A stretch of 30,887 nucleotides of DNA, from contig JAKCWW010002521.1 of assembly GCA_026260175.1 (NCBI GenBank), positions 25,384 through 56,270 on the forward strand, given 5' to 3'. Of this stretch, positions 27,843 through 30,887 are shown piece by piece. The DNA comes from Reticulitermes lucifugus. Taxonomy: Eukaryota; Arthropoda; Insecta; Blattodea; Rhinotermitidae. The position numbers were made by a program, and so were the translations under genes. Every line of letters starts with the position of its first letter. The first letter of the stretch is position 1. The notes under the pieces were generated by a model that made no database searches, was not told the origin of the DNA, and saw only the letters and a program-made list of their open reading frames with translations.

Positions 27843-28205
27843 CGAGTTACTGACTGACTGTCTGTCTGACTAACAAACAAACAAAATAACTAACTCCATG
27901 GAGCAGAGTCCTTGAAAAGCTAACAATACCTCAGCTAGTCGAGAAATTCCCCGCATTTTGTGTAACCCCAAGTTTCATTACAGTGTTCACAACAGGCCGC
28001 CGCTTGTTTCTATCCTGAGCCAGCTCAGTCTAGTCCAAGCTCTCTGAACAGAGTTTTTTAAAGATACGTTTTAATATTATCCTTCAATCTCCCACTGTTC
28101 TTCCAAGTGATCTGTTTACTTCACGTTTCCCCACCGAAACCCTATATGCACCTGCCCCCCATGCGTGCCACATGCCTCGTCCATCTCATTCTTCTTGAAA
28201 TCCTA
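27843..28205 (-). mobile_element. LINE 3'-end fragment (longest alignable copy)
   Basis: On the minus strand the frames read RRMRWTRHVARMGG, a decayed GRLKDNIKTYL, then ELAQDRNKRRPVVNTVMKLG, VTQNAGNFSTS and stop. The 3' UTR follows (AGGTATTGTTAGCTTTTCAA, GGACTCTGCTCCATGGAGTT), then a simple tail of TTTG, CAGA and CAGT repeats. This is the C-terminal end of a reverse-transcriptase ORF plus 3' UTR, 5'-truncated, with internal stops. Confidence 0.8.
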
Positions 28206-28317
28206 CAATAGGCAGCGTCTTTAAATAACACGCTCAGAAGTCATCTACACCGTCCGTGACACAGGGGAACCGCCGAGAAACGACATACCACAGACGATCA
28301 TTTGATGATTACGGATG

Positions 28318-28575
28318 GCGCGTAGCTTTGTGGGTAGGTCCGTGCAAAACGTCGGTACGGATCTACCAGACTACACGGCATCACGTCACACAAGACCGCA
28401 TTCTAGATGTTCAACGCGGTGGGAACCTCGCATCTCGCGTCAAGCTGCTTGACCCTCGGAAGATGGGACCGATGGGTTGTCCCGAAACGTCGGTAACTAC
28501 CAATCTACGTTGCGTAACATCCCAGAAGAGCGAAGATCTCATTTACGCCGCGGTGGAAGCCTAAAATCACGCACA
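28318..28575 (+). mobile_element. Two direct family B right arms (chimeric)
   Basis: First arm, subtype 2: AAAACGTCGGTACGGATCTA, CCAGACTACACGGCATCACG, TCACACAAGACCGC. Second arm, subtype 1: CTTGACCCTCGGAAGATGGG, then GAAACGTCGGTAACTACCAA, TCTACGTTGCGTAACATCCC and AGAAGAGCGAAGATC. Both point the same way, unlike the foldbacks. A 102-codon frame (28256-28564) covers both arms and is a repeat artefact. Confidence 0.65.
28455..28496 (+). ncRNA. Hammerhead-like core with strong stem II (family B)
   Basis: A 5-bp stem II GGGAC (28465-28469) with GTCCC (28479-28483), GAAAC (28484-28488), GTC (28489-28491), then GGTAA, which can pair with TTGACC upstream. The CTGANGA box is altered (CTCGGAAGA), so activity is doubtful unless the box is read differently. 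Confidence 0.42.
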
Positions 28576-28579
28576 GTTA

Positions 28580-29700
28580 ACGAATGTTCGCGTTCGAACT
28601 GTTGCTCAATTACGCTTTCGTCAGTGTGCTGAATGAATTGGTGTAACAAGATATACCGAGCTCAGCCATCACGTGACTGAATCATCGTTTTTAGATATCG
28701 AATAGTGCCGTGTGATATTTCTTACTTCATTGTTTTGTTGCGTGTTTGTTTTTTGTACGACTTTTCTTCTAGGCCGTTGCTCGCCAGTAATCCATGTCTG
28801 TGTTGTCAACAGTCCTGCTGCAGGCGGGACCACTTTGTTCTGCTATTACTCACTGCAGCTTCTTGCTGTTGACCTCAATCTCGGATTGCTTCATCGTTTA
28901 CTTTGAGTTTAATTTAGTTGAGAAACTGTCACATCCTTCCACTGACTTCTGCCTAGTCCTATTATTTTATGAAGGCTGTTGACTTTTAACTGCACAGGAA
29001 ACTGGTCGAATTGTTTCTCGTTGACTGACAATTGGGTTTGTGTTTGGGCGCCTGACAGTTATATATCCGTGGATGCACAACTATGTACATCTGATGCGCT
29101 TGGTTTGTAATTCACGCCTGGTTTACACCTGTAACTGATGAGACTTACGCCAGATGGCAGTGGTTTCAGAAAGTAGTATGTCGTTATGAGGCAGTCAAGC
29201 GGCACCTATGCTTCGGTTGGCATTGCAGCGTTTTTCGTTGCCGATAAAATGTATCTAGATGTCTCTTAAGAACTGTTCAAATTAATTATGTGAATATTCA
29301 GTGTGATTGTGACGTTATAGTAGCCATCAATAATACGGGTCAGTTAAAGGGTTGTCTTTGGAAATCACAGCTAGGGGCCCCGTGGATTAACACGTGAATA
29401 CCATGCAAGCCTCATCTTATGACGAGGCCGTCTGCAGCAATACGAAGCCGACTGGTGTCAGTCACAGCACTGTCTTGCGAGCAACACAGAATAGTGCAAC
29501 TTTCTGTGGTGAGCTCCACTGTTCTCCCTTGAAACACCCGGGCGAGCTGTTTCCGTCTGTTTATGCTAGCGTCAGTCTGTCTTGGTTGTTTCTGATTATT
29601 CAGGTGACACGTGCTTGCTTTCAAGCCTCCGCACCAGCTGCTATTTTTCTGTCTGATACAGTAATAGTCGCTGCATACTTTCCGATTCTTTATGTCAGCG
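28580..29700. other. No recognised feature
   Basis: About 1.1 kb. Short plus frames (28712-28906, 28794-28982, 29394-29708) have no recognised domains. No repeat shared within the window. Confidence 0.4.
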
Positions 29701-29704
29701 ACAT

Positions 29705-29957
29705 TTGAGGTTTTCACAGCGGTCTTGCTGAAGATTCATGTCTTCTGGGATGTGACGCCATGTCGAGGTTATAGTGCTGACGTTTCGGAGGATCCTAGTG
29801 TCTTCATCTTCATGGTAAAGCAGTACAAGAAGAAATATTTCTTTACGTGCTTCCGCTTGGACTGCTTGGCCCTGGTTATGAAGGCACTGCGATCCCTTTA
29901 AAAAGGCGGTGATGCTGTGTAACATCACAGAAGACTTGCATATTCTTGCTGTATGAT
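29705..29957. mobile_element. Foldback, hammerhead-core family B
   Basis: Left arm: TTTGAGGTTTTCACAGCGGT, GTCTTCTGGGATGTGACGCC, GCTGACGTTTCGGAGGATCC, CTTCATCTTCATGG. Right arm: GATGCTGTGTAACATCACAG, AAGACTTGCATATTCTTGCT. On minus, TGAAGA, CCTCC, GAAACGTC in order. The left arm yields a frame (EVFTAVLLKIHVFWDVTPC) of the sort often predicted as a spurious protein in insect genomes; it is a repeat translation. Confidence 0.7.
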
Positions 29958-29979
29958 ACAGCAACGGCGACGTCGAACG

Positions 29980-30175
29980 CAGAGGACAGTGGGTAACACT
30001 CTTGCTTTGTATTTGGAAGGTCTCGGGTTGAGATATCGATCCGTAGACTGGCTATCCTGTCTCGCATTTTTCATGGTTCTCCTCAGTCCGTCCGGGCAGT
30101 TGCTGGGATAGTATTTCAAATGAGGCTACGACCTGTTCCTCCCACATCCTTTCCACATTATCTGTGGAGTGAGTT
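29980..30175 (+). mobile_element. Possible second SINE family, decayed
   Basis: GTGGGTAACACTCTTGCTTT followed by GTCTCGGGTTGAGATATCGA resembles a tRNA-like head with an altered B box. The body has CAGTCCGTCCGGGCAGTTGC and CCTCCCACATCCTTTCC. No second copy in the window. Confidence 0.4.
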
Positions 30176-30327
30176 GCTTGTCCTGTGTGTAGACCCTGCA
30201 AATCAGTTTAGTGTGGGTGTTAAAGACATCTTGTTTGCTCACGAGATAGTTTCCCGCTCATCGTGTGACCCACGTCACGTCATGGAATGAACATTGTGGA
30301 TTATCATTCAGCTTACCACAAGTTCGG

Positions 30328-30582
30328 AGCCGGGATAGCTCAGCCAGTATAGTGATTAGGTTTTGGGCTGGACGACTGAGCCTCTTATAGTTCCCAGACC
30401 GGCTCAGGGGCCCGCGCGGCCTCCTGTTGATGGCTGCCGGCGATGCTTTGCCCGCAAGTAAATCGACAGGGCCGTGAAGCTGACCAGTCACGTCCATCTA
30501 CTGATGAGGTTAAGAATGCATGGAGCTATACCTGCACTCGCCTATCTGACCGTATAACAACTTTATCTTTACATTTTCCGAG
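30328..30582 (+). mobile_element. tRNA-derived SINE, copy 8 (clearest A box)
   Basis: Head GCCGGGATAGCTCAGCCAGT, ATAGTGATTAGG carries a good A box (TAGCTCAGCCAG, 30336-30347) and resembles the 5' half of tRNA-Lys-type genes. The body is decayed (GACCGGCTCAGGGGCC) and the end is typical (GAGGTTAAGAATGCATGGAG, CTATACCTGCACTC, TTTATCTTTACATTTTCC). Confidence 0.8.
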
Positions 30583-30825
30583 ATCCACCCATCCGGCAGT
30601 ATTGGGGACGGAATAGTATTGACGTAGGTGTTGGATGACCCAGAACTTGTCTGCCGCGTCTGGTGCAGAGACAAAAATAAGTTCAGGTGATTACCGCTAG
30701 CAGCCTTAGCCAAGGGCAACCAGTCGGCGGCGAGATGCTGTCGTAGAAAGTGGCGCAAACAACGGCAGACGAATTTTGTCAGTGGACACGGCGAGGTTTC
30801 AGGAAGAACATTAGGACCCTTAATT
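30583..30825. other. No recognised feature
   Basis: Unassigned flank between a SINE and a hAT-like terminus. Confidence 0.35.
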
Positions 30826-30887
30826 CAGTGGTATTCAACCTTTTTTGTTCGCGTACCCCCAGATATAATTTCTCTTCAACTTTGTAC
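30826..30887. mobile_element. hAT-like terminus, cut by window end
   Basis: CAGTGGTATTCAACCTTTTT followed by GTTCGCGTACCCCC is a characteristic hAT-type terminal inverted repeat (CAGNGGTNNTCAACCTTT). The element continues beyond the window. No statement on its length or coding capacity is possible. Confidence 0.65.

Noticed and set aside
28256..28564. 102-codon plus frame as a protein
   Set aside because: It is the translation of two family B arms; GAAACGTCGG and its flanks supply the frame.
29139..29180. Hammerhead starting with CTGATGAGAC
   Set aside because: No GAAAC follows; only the first box matches.
29692..29964. Frames giving an FTAVLLK and FWDVTPC-like peptide (plus) and its minus counterpart
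   Set aside because: These peptides are translations of the family B left arm. Similar predicted proteins in insect databases are likely repeat-derived.
30328..30400. Functional tRNA-Lys gene
   Set aside because: The 5' half looks tRNA-like, but the anticodon arm and 3' half are not foldable and the SINE body follows.

Overview
The window looks like repeat-dense, gene-poor nuclear DNA of an animal, most likely a hemimetabolous insect. A blattodean (termite or cockroach) is my best guess, from the mix of tRNA-derived SINEs, decayed LINE 3' ends and short foldback repeats carrying a GAAACGTC core. The species call is inference. No bacterial operon, rRNA, genuine tRNA, CRISPR array or intact protein-coding gene was recognised. 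Open reading frames are short and nearly all lie in repeats or minisatellites. One run of 85 N (13433-13517) shows this is a scaffold with a gap.

Layout: 391-835 is a tandem pair of SINE copies on the minus strand, and six more copies are scattered (6731, 7441, 8652, 11995, 15600, 30328). Nine loci hold the 3' end of one LINE family (3215, 4435, 6179, 10655, 13320, 14390/14812, 20585, 26200, 27843). They are recognised by a decayed C-terminal coding block (GRPRRRWEDNIKMDL, then an LAQDR-like motif, then NTVxNL, then GNFxTS-stop). DNA transposon remnants include two copies of a TA-flanked pogo/Tigger-like MITE (4103, 9351), a different one (7996-8309), a 377-bp TIR element (23517-23893), a hAT-like MITE (about 18527-18804) and a hAT-like terminus cut by the right edge (30826).

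The most notable layer is a group of at least four otherwise dissimilar repeat families sharing one module: a CTGANGA-like box, a short hairpin, then GAAAC and GTC or GTA. This matches the core of a minimal hammerhead ribozyme, of the kind described in the terminal repeats of Penelope-like retroelements. Copies are often arranged head to head as foldbacks (9850-10060, 10795-11485, 17025-17220, 18893-19130, 22325-22740, 22925-23115, 29705-29957). The best single candidate is at 25296-25340 on the minus strand. It has a 5-bp stem I, perfect CTGATGA, a 6-bp stem II, GAAAC and a 2-bp stem III ending in GTA.

Tandem repeats include a 14-unit, 39-bp minisatellite (23884-24403) that appears to have grown out of the right terminal repeat of the 377-bp TIR element plus its flank, a 44-bp array (21309-21512), and several microsatellites. 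Two perfect 14-bp RFX X-box palindromes (13798, 21261) share an 18-bp context. The window is best read as intergenic or intronic DNA whose visible content is layered, nested mobile elements.
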